Positions 41,350 to 50,522 of a stretch of DNA of 56,329 bases are shown piece by piece. Location of the stretch: the NCBI GenBank assembly GCA_016292745.1, contig JAEDFO010000008.1, forward strand, positions 1 to 56,329, given 5' to 3'. A program made the position numbers and the translations under genes. The first letter of the stretch is position 1. Each line of letters begins with the position of its first letter. Source of the stretch: Muribaculaceae bacterium. Its GTDB lineage: Bacteria; Bacteroidota; Bacteroidia; Bacteroidales; Muribaculaceae. The notes beneath the pieces are model-generated. The model was not told where the DNA came from. It did not search any database and saw nothing but the letters and a program-made list of their open reading frames with translations.

Positions 41350-41391
41350 GAGGCTCCGCTATGCAACGTTACAAGTGCATAGCGGAGCCTC
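41350..41391. terminator. 16-bp perfect hairpin after prmA
   Basis: GAGGCTCCGCTATGCA (41350-41365) pairs perfectly with TGCATAGCGGAGCCTC (41376-41391), and the pairing extends outward through ATCAC/GTGAT with mismatches. It separates convergent genes. There is no U-run on either strand, so it may be a bidirectional or Rho-assisted stop, or an mRNA-stabilising element. Confidence 0.55.
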
Positions 41392-41408
41392 GGTGATATC
41401 ATCTAATT

Positions 41409-42608
41409 TCATATTGTGCGGCCTGGATAGGTCTTAAGTGCCATTTCAAGCACTTTCATAGCCTTGGCAAGCTCGGATTTCTCGATGACGTAGGCCAGAC
41501 GCACCTCGTTGCGGCCGTAGCCCGGTGTGGTGTAGAATCCCGATGCCGGTGCCATGAACACCGTCTGTCCTTCGTATTCAAAATCGCTCAAACACCATTC
41601 GCAGAAGCGGTCGGCATCGTCGACAGGCAGGCGGGCCACCGTATAGAAGGCGCCCATTGGAATTGGCGAATAGCATCCGGGGATTTTGTTGATACTGTCG
41701 ATGAGGAAGTTGCGCCGCTCAACGTATTCGTTATACATCTCAAGCATGTATTCCTGTGGAGTGTCGATTGATGCCTCGGCCACAATCTGGCCCAACAGTG
41801 GCGGGCTCAGACGTGCCTGACAGAATTTTATGACGTTTTTTTTCAGTTCCTTATGTTTTGTAATGATGGCACCGATGCGTATTCCGCACTCGCTGTAGCG
41901 CTTCGATACCGAGTCAATCAGCACCACATTCTCCTCGATGCCCGGTAGGTGGAACGCCGAGATATATGGCGCGCCGGTGTAGCAGAATTCGCGATAAACC
42001 TCGTCGGAGAACAGAAACATATCGTATTTCTTCACCAGGTCGCGTAACTGGTTCATCTCACGCTGGGTGTAAAGATATCCTGTAGGGTTGTTTGGGTTGC
42101 AAATAAGTATACCCTTGGTGCGTGGGGTAATCAGCCGTTCGAATTCCTCGATTGGCGGCAGCGCAAATCCGTTTTCTATTGACGATGGTATGGTTTTGAT
42201 AGTAGCACCTGCCGAGATGGCGAATGCCATATAGTTGGCATAAGCCGGTTCGGGTACAATGATTTCATCGCCCGGATCGAGGCACGACATAAATGCAAAC
42301 AGCACCGCCTCGGAGCCGCCGGTGGTAACGATTATATCGTTGGCGTCGACTTCGATGCGATATCGGCGATAGTAGTCGGCCAATCGTTCACGAAGCGACT
42401 TCAATCCTTCTGACGGGCTGTATTCCAACACTTTACGGTCAACTTTCTTTAGCACTTCCAGCGCATTGGGAGGTGTCGGCAGGTCGGGCTGTCCGATGTT
42501 CAGATGGTATACCTTAATGCCTCGCTCCTTGGCTGCATTCGACAGCGGAACGAGTTTGCGTATTGGAGATTGAGGCATTTCGATGCCTCGGCTTGAAATT
42601 TTTGGCAT
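41409..42608 (-). CDS. Pyridoxal-phosphate-dependent aminotransferase (class I/II)
   Basis: 399 aa. The PLP lysine lies in SVSKRYSECGIRIGA, with the cofactor-binding GGSEAV and EPAYANY motifs. It belongs to the aspartate/aromatic aminotransferase group of fold type I. The donor and acceptor are not certain; the position beside the glutamate/asparagine genes on the same strand suggests an amino-acid role. It is a separate unit: its own promoter (42666-42674) and the asnB terminator lie upstream. Confidence 0.92.
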   Translation of the reverse strand: MPKISSRGIEMPQSPIRKLVPLSNAAKERGIKVYHLNIGQPDLPTPPNALEVLKKVDRKVLEYSPSEGLKSLRERLADYYRRYRIEVDANDIIVTTGGSEAVLFAFMSCLDPGDEIIVPEPAYANYMAFAISAGATIKTIPSSIENGFALPPIEEFERLITPRTKGILICNPNNPTGYLYTQREMNQLRDLVKKYDMFLFSDEVYREFCYTGAPYISAFHLPGIEENVVLIDSVSKRYSECGIRIGAIITKHKELKKNVIKFCQARLSPPLLGQIVAEASIDTPQEYMLEMYNEYVERRNFLIDSINKIPGCYSPIPMGAFYTVARLPVDDADRFCEWCLSDFEYEGQTVFMAPASGFYTTPGYGRNEVRLAYVIEKSELAKAMKVLEMALKTYPGRTI

Positions 42609-42665
42609 TGAATAAACTCTGCTTACTGATAATTCATTTTGTGTCAGCCATTGCTGACCGATGGT

Positions 42666-42674
42666 GCAAAGATA
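42666..42674 (-). promoter_or_regulatory. Promoter of the aminotransferase (-7 box)
   Basis: Minus-strand TATCTTTGC, a full -7 match 57 bp upstream of the ATG. The -33 position is weak (TTA). Confidence 0.5.
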
Positions 42675-42719
42675 CGAAGAATTCTATAATAACGGACTAT
42701 CTGACCGGTACGAAGAAAA

Positions 42720-42749
42720 ATGCACCGGAACGATGTGTTTCCGGTGCAT
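42720..42749 (-). terminator. asnB terminator
   Basis: ATGCACCGGAA (42720-42730) pairs with TTCCGGTGCAT (42739-42749), followed on the minus strand by TTTTTCTTCG. It ends the gltB-gltD-asnB operon. Confidence 0.85.
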
Positions 42750-42771
42750 TGATGTAGATTGATTTCAGATG

Positions 42772-44442
42772 TCAGCTTTTGTAGCAGTCGTTGTGTATAC
42801 CTTTCACCGCGCGTCCACTGGGGTCATTGAGGTTGGCAAACGCCTTGTCCCATGCCAGCGCCTCAGCTGTTGAGCACGCCACACTGGGCACACTGGGCAC
42901 ACTCCGTGCTGCACTTTCGCTGGGGAAATGCTCCTCGAAAATGCTTCGGTAGCAGTATTCCTCTTTGTTCATAGGTGTATTTATGGGGAAACGTTCAGCG
43001 GCGTGCGCCATCTGTTCGTCGCTTACCGATTCAGAGGCTATCTTCTTGAGGGTGTCAATCCAAGAGTAGCCTACACCATCGCTGAATTGCTCTTTCTGGC
43101 GCCATACGATGCTTTCGGGTAGCATATCGGAGAATGCTTCTCGCACCACTCGCTTCTCGATGGTGTTGCCCGGGCACATTTTGTCGGCGGGATTGATGCG
43201 CATGGCAATGTCGAGAAACTCCTTGTCGAGGAACGGCACACGGCCCTCAACACCCCACGCTGACAGTGCCTTGTTGGCGCGCAGACAGTCGTAAAGATAG
43301 AGTTTGCCAAGTTTTCTCACTGTTTCGGTGTGGAATTCCTTTGGCGTTGGCGCTTTGTGGAAGTAAAGATATCCGCCGAAAATCTCGTCGGCGCCCTCAC
43401 CGCTAAGCACCATCTTTATGCCCATGCTTTTTATCACGCGGGCCAACAGATACATTGGCGTGGAAGCGCGAACAGTGGTGACATCGTAGGTTTCAATGAA
43501 ATATATCACATCGCGGATGGCATCGAGACCTTCCTGGATGGTATAGTTGATTTCGTGGTGCACGGTGCCTATATGGTCGGCCACTTCGCGTGCCTTTGCC
43601 AGGTCGGGTGCCCCTTTCAGACCAATGGCAAATGAGTGGAGTTGCGGCCACCACGCATCCATTCGGTCGCCGGATTCGATACGCTTGGCTGAATACTTCT
43701 TGGCGATGGCCGAGATTACCGACGAGTCGAGACCTCCCGAAAGAAGCACGCCATAAGGAACGTCGCTCATGAGCTGGCGCTTGACTGCCGATTCAAGTCC
43801 TTCGCGCAGCTCCTCGATTGAGGTGTGGTTGTCCTTCACGTTTTCGTAGTCGTACCAGTCGCGTTTATACCATTTCACCTGCTTTCCTTCGCTGCCGATA
43901 TAGTAGTGTCCGGGCAGGAACGGCTCGTATTCGTCGCAGAAACCTTCAAGAGCCTTCAGCTCGCTGGCGCAGTACACCATTCCGTTGTGGTCTTTGCCGA
44001 TGTAAAGTGGAATCACGCCGATAGGGTCGCGGGCAATGATGAAATCGTTCTTCTCCTCGTCGTATAGAGCAAAGGCGAATATGCCGCTGAGGTCCTCAAG
44101 AAAATCGAAACCCTTGTCGTTGTAGAGGGCAAGGATTGCCTCGCAGTCGCTCCCTGTCTGGAATTCGTATTTGCCTTTGTAGCGGTTGCGGATGTCTTGA
44201 TGATTGTATATTTCACCGTTCACAGCAAGAATCTTCTTACGGTCGGGCGAGAAGAGAGGCTGGCCGCCACTTTGTGGGTCGACAATCGACAGGCGCTCAT
44301 GGGCAAGTATGGCATGGTTGCCTACATGGATTCCACTCCAGTCGGGGCCGCGATGTCTGATTTTTTGCGACATATGGAGCGCCTTTTGGCGCAATTCGGG
44401 CGTTTGCTCCGGGATGTTGAAGATGCCTACTATTCCGCACAT
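42772..44442 (-). CDS. asnB: Asparagine synthase B, glutamine-hydrolysing
   Basis: 556 aa. Cys2 of MCGIVGIFN is the amidotransferase nucleophile after methionine removal. The synthetase domain has the ATP pyrophosphatase motif SGGLDSSV. It uses glutamine nitrogen and ATP to convert aspartate to asparagine. It is the third gene after gltB and gltD (8 bp from gltD), which fits a shared nitrogen-assimilation transcript. Confidence 0.95.
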   Translation of the reverse strand: MCGIVGIFNIPEQTPELRQKALHMSQKIRHRGPDWSGIHVGNHAILAHERLSIVDPQSGGQPLFSPDRKKILAVNGEIYNHQDIRNRYKGKYEFQTGSDCEAILALYNDKGFDFLEDLSGIFAFALYDEEKNDFIIARDPIGVIPLYIGKDHNGMVYCASELKALEGFCDEYEPFLPGHYYIGSEGKQVKWYKRDWYDYENVKDNHTSIEELREGLESAVKRQLMSDVPYGVLLSGGLDSSVISAIAKKYSAKRIESGDRMDAWWPQLHSFAIGLKGAPDLAKAREVADHIGTVHHEINYTIQEGLDAIRDVIYFIETYDVTTVRASTPMYLLARVIKSMGIKMVLSGEGADEIFGGYLYFHKAPTPKEFHTETVRKLGKLYLYDCLRANKALSAWGVEGRVPFLDKEFLDIAMRINPADKMCPGNTIEKRVVREAFSDMLPESIVWRQKEQFSDGVGYSWIDTLKKIASESVSDEQMAHAAERFPINTPMNKEEYCYRSIFEEHFPSESAARSVPSVPSVACSTAEALAWDKAFANLNDPSGRAVKGIHNDCYKS

Positions 44443-44450
44443 AACTATAT

Positions 44451-45794
44451 TTATTTTGATTTAAGATATTCGTCGATTTTGATGGCTGTCTGGCGGCCGC
44501 TTGCAATGGCACGTACCACCAGGCTCGCGCCGCTGGCGGCATCGCCTGCCAGAAATACGTTTGGCGCATATTCCGGATGCTGTGGCTTGAGGAATCCCAT
44601 GGCCAGCAGCACCAACTCGGCCTTTATCACTTCCACCTTGCCGGTGGGTTTCATTGTCGGGCGTCCGCCTTCGGGATTTGGTAGCCATTCCACTTCCTCT
44701 ACCTCAACTCCTGTAACCTTGCCGTTTTTGCCGATGAACTTGTTTGAGTTAAGACACCATCGGCGTGTGCAGCCTTCCTCGTGGCTCGAAGTGGTTTTCA
44801 TCACAATGGGCCATTGCGGCCAAGGGGTTGCGGGATTGTGCCCCTCGGGTGGCTGTGGCATAATCTCGATTTGAGTAACACTGAGCGCACCTTGGCGATG
44901 GCTTGTACCGATGCAGTCGCTGCCGGTGTCGCCACCTCCAATCACCAGCACATTCTTTCCTTTGGCATTCACCAGTTCATCTTTGGCAAACTGGCGGCCT
45001 GCGAGGATGCGGTTTTGTTGTGAGAGCATTTCGAGAGCCAGATGAATGCCGTTGAGTTCACGGCCAGGAATGTTCAGGTCGCGTGCAGTAGGAGTGCCGG
45101 TGCATATTCCGTAGGCGTCGAAGCCTTCGGGCAGTTTGTTGAGGTCGATTTCCTTGCTGTTCTCGAATTTAATGCCTTCGGCAGTCATTACAGCCAGACG
45201 GCGGTCGACGATAGCCTTGTTGAGCTTGAAATTAGGAATGCCGTAGCGGAGCAGTCCGCCAGGGGCTTCGTTCTTGTCGAACACGGTTACTTCGTATCCG
45301 CGTTGGTTGAGCTGGTTGGCCAAAGCCAGTCCGGCCGGCCCGGCACCAATCACAGCCACTTTCTTGCCGTTGCGTGCATAAGTCTGCGGTTTTACGTATC
45401 CCTCGCGGAAAGCTGTTTCGGCTATGGCACCTTCGTTTTCGCGTATGGTGACAGGTGAGTCGATGCTCAATTTCAGTACACAGCTTTTTTCGCACAGAGC
45501 CGGGCATATGCGTCCGGTGAATTCCGGAAAGTCATTGGTTTGGTTCAGCAGGCGATAGGCATATTCCCATTCGCCTTTATAAAGGGCATCTTGCCATTCA
45601 GGCTGCTTGTTGCCAAGCGGACAAGCCCAATGGCAGAATGGTACTCCGCATTCCATGCAACGTGAGGCCTGCAGCATGCGGTCGCGGCTGTTCAGGGTCT
45701 GTTCCACTTCGCCGAAGTCGGCTATACGGTCGTGGATTGGTCGGTATCCGGCTTCTTGCCGAGGTACGGTTATATATGCTTTAGGATTTCCCAT
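44451..45794 (-). CDS. gltD: Glutamate synthase small subunit
   Basis: 447 aa. The N-terminal iron-sulfur region has CMECGVPFCHWACPLGN and CPALCEKSCVL. The FAD site is GAGPAGLALANQL and the NADPH site GGGDTGSDC. It transfers electrons from NADPH to the large subunit. It lies 26 bp after gltB and 8 bp before asnB. Confidence 0.95.
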   Translation of the reverse strand: MGNPKAYITVPRQEAGYRPIHDRIADFGEVEQTLNSRDRMLQASRCMECGVPFCHWACPLGNKQPEWQDALYKGEWEYAYRLLNQTNDFPEFTGRICPALCEKSCVLKLSIDSPVTIRENEGAIAETAFREGYVKPQTYARNGKKVAVIGAGPAGLALANQLNQRGYEVTVFDKNEAPGGLLRYGIPNFKLNKAIVDRRLAVMTAEGIKFENSKEIDLNKLPEGFDAYGICTGTPTARDLNIPGRELNGIHLALEMLSQQNRILAGRQFAKDELVNAKGKNVLVIGGGDTGSDCIGTSHRQGALSVTQIEIMPQPPEGHNPATPWPQWPIVMKTTSSHEEGCTRRWCLNSNKFIGKNGKVTGVEVEEVEWLPNPEGGRPTMKPTGKVEVIKAELVLLAMGFLKPQHPEYAPNVFLAGDAASGASLVVRAIASGRQTAIKIDEYLKSK

Positions 45795-45820
45795 GATTAT
45801 TCGTGTAGTTGATGATGTGA

Positions 45821-48800
45821 TTAATAATCTCGTTGAACATCGGCAATCTTTTGCTGGAGTTTACGCATCTGCTCTTCCTGAAGCACTCGCTTGTATTCGA
45901 TAGGCACCACCTGGATGAATTCGTCGGCGTAGTGTGTCCAGTTGTCGAGCATTGTACGTGCCAGTTTCGAGCCGGTGTAGAGATAGTGCTGACGAATAAG
46001 TTCGTGCAACTCTTTGCGATAACTTGCCTCTTCGATGAGCGAGAGCTCCACCATTTCCATATTGCAGAAATAGTCGAAGTTGTGGTTCTTGTCCCATACA
46101 TAGGCCACACCACCGCTCATGCCGGCTGCAAAGTTGCGGCCTGTTTCGCCGAGCACCACCACACGGCCTCCGGTCATATATTCGCAGCAATGGTCGCCTA
46201 CACCTTCCACTACGGCAATGGCCCCGGAATTACGCACGGCAAATCGTTCGCCCACGCGGCCATTGATATACACTTCGCCCTCGGTAGCGCCGTAGAGCAG
46301 GGTGTTGCCCGCGATGGTGTTCTTTTCGGCATCGAAATTCGAGCGCACTGGTGGCAGTACGGCTATGTGACCGCCTGACAAACCTTTGCCAAGGTAGTCG
46401 TTGGCTTCACCTTCAAGCTTGAAGCTGATGCCACGCTGCAGGAACGCTCCGAAACTTTGGCCGGCCGAGCCTTTGAACTTCACGTTGATGGTAAAGTCGG
46501 GCAGGCCCTGGTTGCCGTATTTCTTTGCCACTACACCCGAGAGCATGGCGCCCACCGAACGGTCTGTGTTGGCAATGGTGTATTCGAGCGATATTTCCTT
46601 ACCGCTGTCTATTGCGCTCTCAGCAGCTTTGATGATGCTCACATCCTTCACTGTGTCGATGTCGTGAATCTGGTCGGAGCAATGGTGTAGTATCTGTTCG
46701 CCCGGATACTTGTAAAGCATCTTCGAGAAGTCGAGCAGTGAGTATTTCTTGTCGGCCGGAGTCTTGTTGATTTCGATGAGGTCGGTGCGGCCGATAATGT
46801 CGTTGAGGCTGGTGAAGCCCATGTCGGCAAGATATTCGCGGATTTCCTGAGCAAGGAATGTAAAGTAGTTAACCACATATTTATAGTGTCCGCGGAAGTG
46901 CTTGCGCAGATTCTCATCTTGAGTGGCAACGCCCACCGGACAGGTATTGGTGTGGCATTTGCGCATCATCACGCAACCCAGCACAATGAGTGCTGCTGTG
47001 CCGAAACCGAATTCGTCGGCTCCAAGCAAAGCCATGTCGATAACATCCTTGCCCGTTTTCAGCTGTCCGTCAACCTGAAGTCGAACTTGTCCGCGCAAAC
47101 CGTTGAGTACCAGCGTTTGTTGGGTCTCGCTCAATCCGATTTCCGGCGAAATGCCGGCGTAGCGCATACTGCTGGCTGGTGATGCACCTGTTCCGCCTTC
47201 TGCTCCACTTATTACAATTAGGTCGGCCTTGGCCTTTGCCACACCGGCGGCAATTGTGCCCACTCCGCTTTCCGACACCAACTTCACGCTAATCTTTGCG
47301 CTCGGGTTGATGTTCTTGAGGTCGAAAATCAGCTGTGCGAGGTCCTCAATCGAGTAGATGTCGTGATGAGGTGGTGGCGATATCAGCGATATGCCGGCTA
47401 TTGAATGGCGGGTGCGTGCAATCACCTCATTAACCTTGAAGCCTGGCAACTGGCCGCCTTCACCAGGTTTTGCGCCTTGAGCCACCTTGATTTGTATTTC
47501 TTCTGAGTTTACCAGATATTCGGCATTTACACCGAAGCGTCCCGAGGCAATCTGCTTGGTTTTGCTGCATAGCGATATGCCGTCAACGATTTCGGTTATT
47601 CGACTGCTGTCCTCGCCTCCTTCACCGGTGTTGCTTCGAGCTCCGAGCATGTTCATTGCCATAGCCAAAGCCTCGTGGGCTTCCTTGCTGATGGCGCCGA
47701 ACGACATGGCTCCGGTTACGAAGTGCTTGACGATTGCCTCAACCGGCTCTACCTTGTCGATATCGATAGGATTGCGTTTGTACGAGAAAAAGTCGCGCAG
47801 GAAAATCGGCGATTCCTTTTTGTCGACGAGTGCTGTGAATTCCTTGAATTTCTTGTAGCTGCCGAGTCGGGTGGCAAGTTGTAGGGTGCTGATGGTTTCG
47901 GGGTTCCATGCATGCTTTTCGCCATCTTTGCGGAACGAGAATTGCCCGATGTAGGGCAGAATATCTCCTGGAGCCACATCGCCGAATCCTTGGCTATGCA
48001 TTGCAATGGCATCCTTGGCCACCTCTTCGAGGCGAATGCCGCCGATGGTTGAGGTTGCGGTGCCGAAATACAGGCGGAGCAGCTCTTCGCTGATGCCCAC
48101 TGCCTCGAAAATCTTGGCACCACGATATGAGCGGATTGTGGAGATACCCATTTTGCTCATTATCTTGTAAAGACCCTTGCACACTGCCTTGATGTAGTTT
48201 TTCTCAGCGGTGTCGTAGTTCATCTGCACTTTTCCTTTGCTCACAAGGTCGTTGAGCACGGCAAACGCCATATACGGGCATATTGCGCTGGCTCCGTAGC
48301 CAAGAAGCAGAGCCGCGTGCATTACCTCACGAATCTCGCCACTTTCAACAATTAGAGCTGTCTGCACACGTTTCTGCACTGAAATAAGGTGATGGTGAAC
48401 TGCGCTTACGGCCAGCAACGACGGAATGGCGGCATGGGTGGTGTCGACGTTGCGGTCGCTCAGCACAATGTAGTTCACACCGTCGGTAACCGATTGCTCG
48501 GCCATGCGGCACAGGTTGTCGATGGCTTCGTGCATACCTTGTCGGCCTTTCGACACGTCGAAAATGGTGTCGAGCTTAATGGTGTTGAAGCCTTTATATC
48601 GAATGTTACAGAGAATGTCGAGCTGGGTGTTGTTGAGCACAGGGTGGGGCAGACGTACCATCTTGCAATGGCTTTCATCTGGAGTAAGGATGTTTGTCCC
48701 CACAGCTCCGATGTATTCGGTGAGCGACATCACCAATTCCTCTCTAATCGGGTCGATGGCGGGATTGGTTACCTGTGCAAATTGCTGACGGAAATAGTTG

Positions 48801-50308
48801 AACAGCAACTGGGGCTTGTCGGAAAGCACTGCCAGCGGAGTGTCGTTACCCATCGAGGCAACTGGTTCGGCTCCGTTGTTGCACATCGGCACAATGGTGC
48901 GCTCGATGTCTTCTCTGGAGAATCCGAAGGCGCGGAGTCGGCGGTCGTAGTCGGGTACTGAATTGTCCACTTTTCGTCCGCTCTTGAGCGTGTGGAGCTC
49001 AATGCGGTTTGCGGCCAGCCAGTTGCGGTATGGCTTTGCCGATGCCAATTGCTCCTTTAGCTCTGAGTCGTAGTATATTTTGCCTTCTTCGGTGTCGATA
49101 AGCAGGATTTTGCCCGGTTGCAGACGTCCTTTCTCCTTGATGTCGCCTGGTTCGAAGTCCATTACGCCCACTTCGCTTGCCACCACCATCATGTCCTTGT
49201 TGGTGATGAGGTAACGAGCCGGACGCAGACCGTTTCGGTCGAGCATACCGCCGGCATATCGGCCGTCGCTGAAGAGCAATGCTGCCGGGCCATCCCAGGG
49301 CTCCATAAGGATTGAATGGTATTCGTAGAATGCCTTCAGGTCCTCGCTGATAGGGTTCTTGTCGTTGAACGATTCAGGCACGAGCATTGCCATTGCGTGT
49401 GGCATGCTCAGTCCCGACATTGTGAAGAATTCAAATACATTGTCGAGCGAGGCACTGTCGCTCATACCGGCTTGTATGATTGGGCTGATATTCTTGATGT
49501 CGCCGAGAGTGGGCGACGACAGAACGCTTTCGCGTGCCTCCATCCATGCTCGGTTGCCACGTATTGTGTTGATTTCACCGTTGTGGGCCAGCAGACGGAA
49601 CGGCTGGGCAAGGCTCCATGTGGGGAACGTGTTGGTGCTGAAACGTGAGTGTACCAATGCCAAGCCGCTGGTGAAATATGGCTGGGTGAGGTCGGGAAAG
49701 TATTCGCGCACCTGCATTGAGGTGAGCATTCCCTTGTATATGATGGTACGGCACGACAGCGACACAATGTAGAAGTCCTTGTGGCTTACGCGTCGTTCAA
49801 TCTTCTTGCGGATAATGTAAAGTGTACGTTCAAAGTTCTCAACGTCGGTAACTCCGGTTATGAACAGCTGCTTAATGTCGGGCTCCGACTCCAATGCATA
49901 TTTGCCCAGACAGCTGGGGTTGGTGGGCACATTTCGCAGATGCATCAAGGTGAGGCCTGCGCGCTCTATTTCCTCGATTATCACACTAAGAATTGCTGTT
50001 TGCTGTTCCTTGTCTTTCGGAAGGAACACCAATCCTGTGCCGTATTTCCCTTTCTCCGGTACCGGGATGCCTTGCAGCAGAATAAACTCGTGGGGAATCT
50101 GAAGCATGATGCCGGCACCGTCGCCGGTCTTGTTGTCGGCTCCTTCAGCTCCGCGGTGGCGCATGTTTTCAAGCACCTTCAGCGCCGAATCAACCAGCTC
50201 GTGCGATTTGTTTCCGTGGATGTTAACCACCATGCCAACACCACAGGCATCGTGTTCGTACGATGCATTGTATAATCCGGCTTCGCTCTTTTTGTCTTGA
50301 TATTTCAT
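45821..50308 (-). CDS. gltB: Glutamate synthase large subunit
   Basis: About 1495 aa from ATG 50308 (MKYQDKKSEAGLYN). An upstream ATG at 50353 would lie about at or before the predicted transcription start (box at 50350-50358), so the inner start is chosen. The amidotransferase Cys is in DACGVGMV (near residue 21), suggesting processing of the N-terminal leader. The FMN and 3Fe-4S region is CVMMRKCHTNTCPVGVATQ, and the C-terminal GXGXG-rich beta-helix is present. The enzyme makes two glutamates from 2-oxoglutarate and glutamine. It is the first gene of gltB-gltD-asnB. Confidence 0.96.
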   Translation of the reverse strand: MKYQDKKSEAGLYNASYEHDACGVGMVVNIHGNKSHELVDSALKVLENMRHRGAEGADNKTGDGAGIMLQIPHEFILLQGIPVPEKGKYGTGLVFLPKDKEQQTAILSVIIEEIERAGLTLMHLRNVPTNPSCLGKYALESEPDIKQLFITGVTDVENFERTLYIIRKKIERRVSHKDFYIVSLSCRTIIYKGMLTSMQVREYFPDLTQPYFTSGLALVHSRFSTNTFPTWSLAQPFRLLAHNGEINTIRGNRAWMEARESVLSSPTLGDIKNISPIIQAGMSDSASLDNVFEFFTMSGLSMPHAMAMLVPESFNDKNPISEDLKAFYEYHSILMEPWDGPAALLFSDGRYAGGMLDRNGLRPARYLITNKDMMVVASEVGVMDFEPGDIKEKGRLQPGKILLIDTEEGKIYYDSELKEQLASAKPYRNWLAANRIELHTLKSGRKVDNSVPDYDRRLRAFGFSREDIERTIVPMCNNGAEPVASMGNDTPLAVLSDKPQLLFNYFRQQFAQVTNPAIDPIREELVMSLTEYIGAVGTNILTPDESHCKMVRLPHPVLNNTQLDILCNIRYKGFNTIKLDTIFDVSKGRQGMHEAIDNLCRMAEQSVTDGVNYIVLSDRNVDTTHAAIPSLLAVSAVHHHLISVQKRVQTALIVESGEIREVMHAALLLGYGASAICPYMAFAVLNDLVSKGKVQMNYDTAEKNYIKAVCKGLYKIMSKMGISTIRSYRGAKIFEAVGISEELLRLYFGTATSTIGGIRLEEVAKDAIAMHSQGFGDVAPGDILPYIGQFSFRKDGEKHAWNPETISTLQLATRLGSYKKFKEFTALVDKKESPIFLRDFFSYKRNPIDIDKVEPVEAIVKHFVTGAMSFGAISKEAHEALAMAMNMLGARSNTGEGGEDSSRITEIVDGISLCSKTKQIASGRFGVNAEYLVNSEEIQIKVAQGAKPGEGGQLPGFKVNEVIARTRHSIAGISLISPPPHHDIYSIEDLAQLIFDLKNINPSAKISVKLVSESGVGTIAAGVAKAKADLIVISGAEGGTGASPASSMRYAGISPEIGLSETQQTLVLNGLRGQVRLQVDGQLKTGKDVIDMALLGADEFGFGTAALIVLGCVMMRKCHTNTCPVGVATQDENLRKHFRGHYKYVVNYFTFLAQEIREYLADMGFTSLNDIIGRTDLIEINKTPADKKYSLLDFSKMLYKYPGEQILHHCSDQIHDIDTVKDVSIIKAAESAIDSGKEISLEYTIANTDRSVGAMLSGVVAKKYGNQGLPDFTINVKFKGSAGQSFGAFLQRGISFKLEGEANDYLGKGLSGGHIAVLPPVRSNFDAEKNTIAGNTLLYGATEGEVYINGRVGERFAVRNSGAIAVVEGVGDHCCEYMTGGRVVVLGETGRNFAAGMSGGVAYVWDKNHNFDYFCNMEMVELSLIEEASYRKELHELIRQHYLYTGSKLARTMLDNWTHYADEFIQVVPIEYKRVLQEEQMRKLQQKIADVQRDY

Positions 50309-50349
50309 CGTTTCTGATAAAAATTGAATAATACACTTACAAATTGCTT

Positions 50350-50358
50350 GCAAAAATA
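50350..50358 (-). promoter_or_regulatory. Promoter of gltB-gltD-asnB (-7 box)
   Basis: Minus-strand TATTTTTGC matches the consensus, 41 bp before the chosen start codon. The -33 element is less clear (a T-rich stretch near 50379). Confidence 0.5.
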
Positions 50359-50471
50359 AGTGATAGATTTCAAAAATCTAAATTTTAAGGGCAAAAAGTT
50401 GAAATTTGTAAAGAAAAAATCGTACAAGCCCTGTTATATGCCGTCACTGATGCATTTGGATATTAAAAAAA

Positions 50472-50497
50472 GAGGCTGCGCCAAACGGCGCAGCCTC
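50472..50497 (-). terminator. susD terminator
   Basis: GAGGCTGCGCC (50472-50482) pairs with GGCGCAGCCTC (50487-50497) across a 4-base loop, followed on the minus strand by seven Ts (50465-50471). It cleanly ends the susC-susD transcript before gltB. Confidence 0.9.
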
Positions 50498-50522
50498 CAC
50501 TAATTAACTCTAATTTCCTCGC

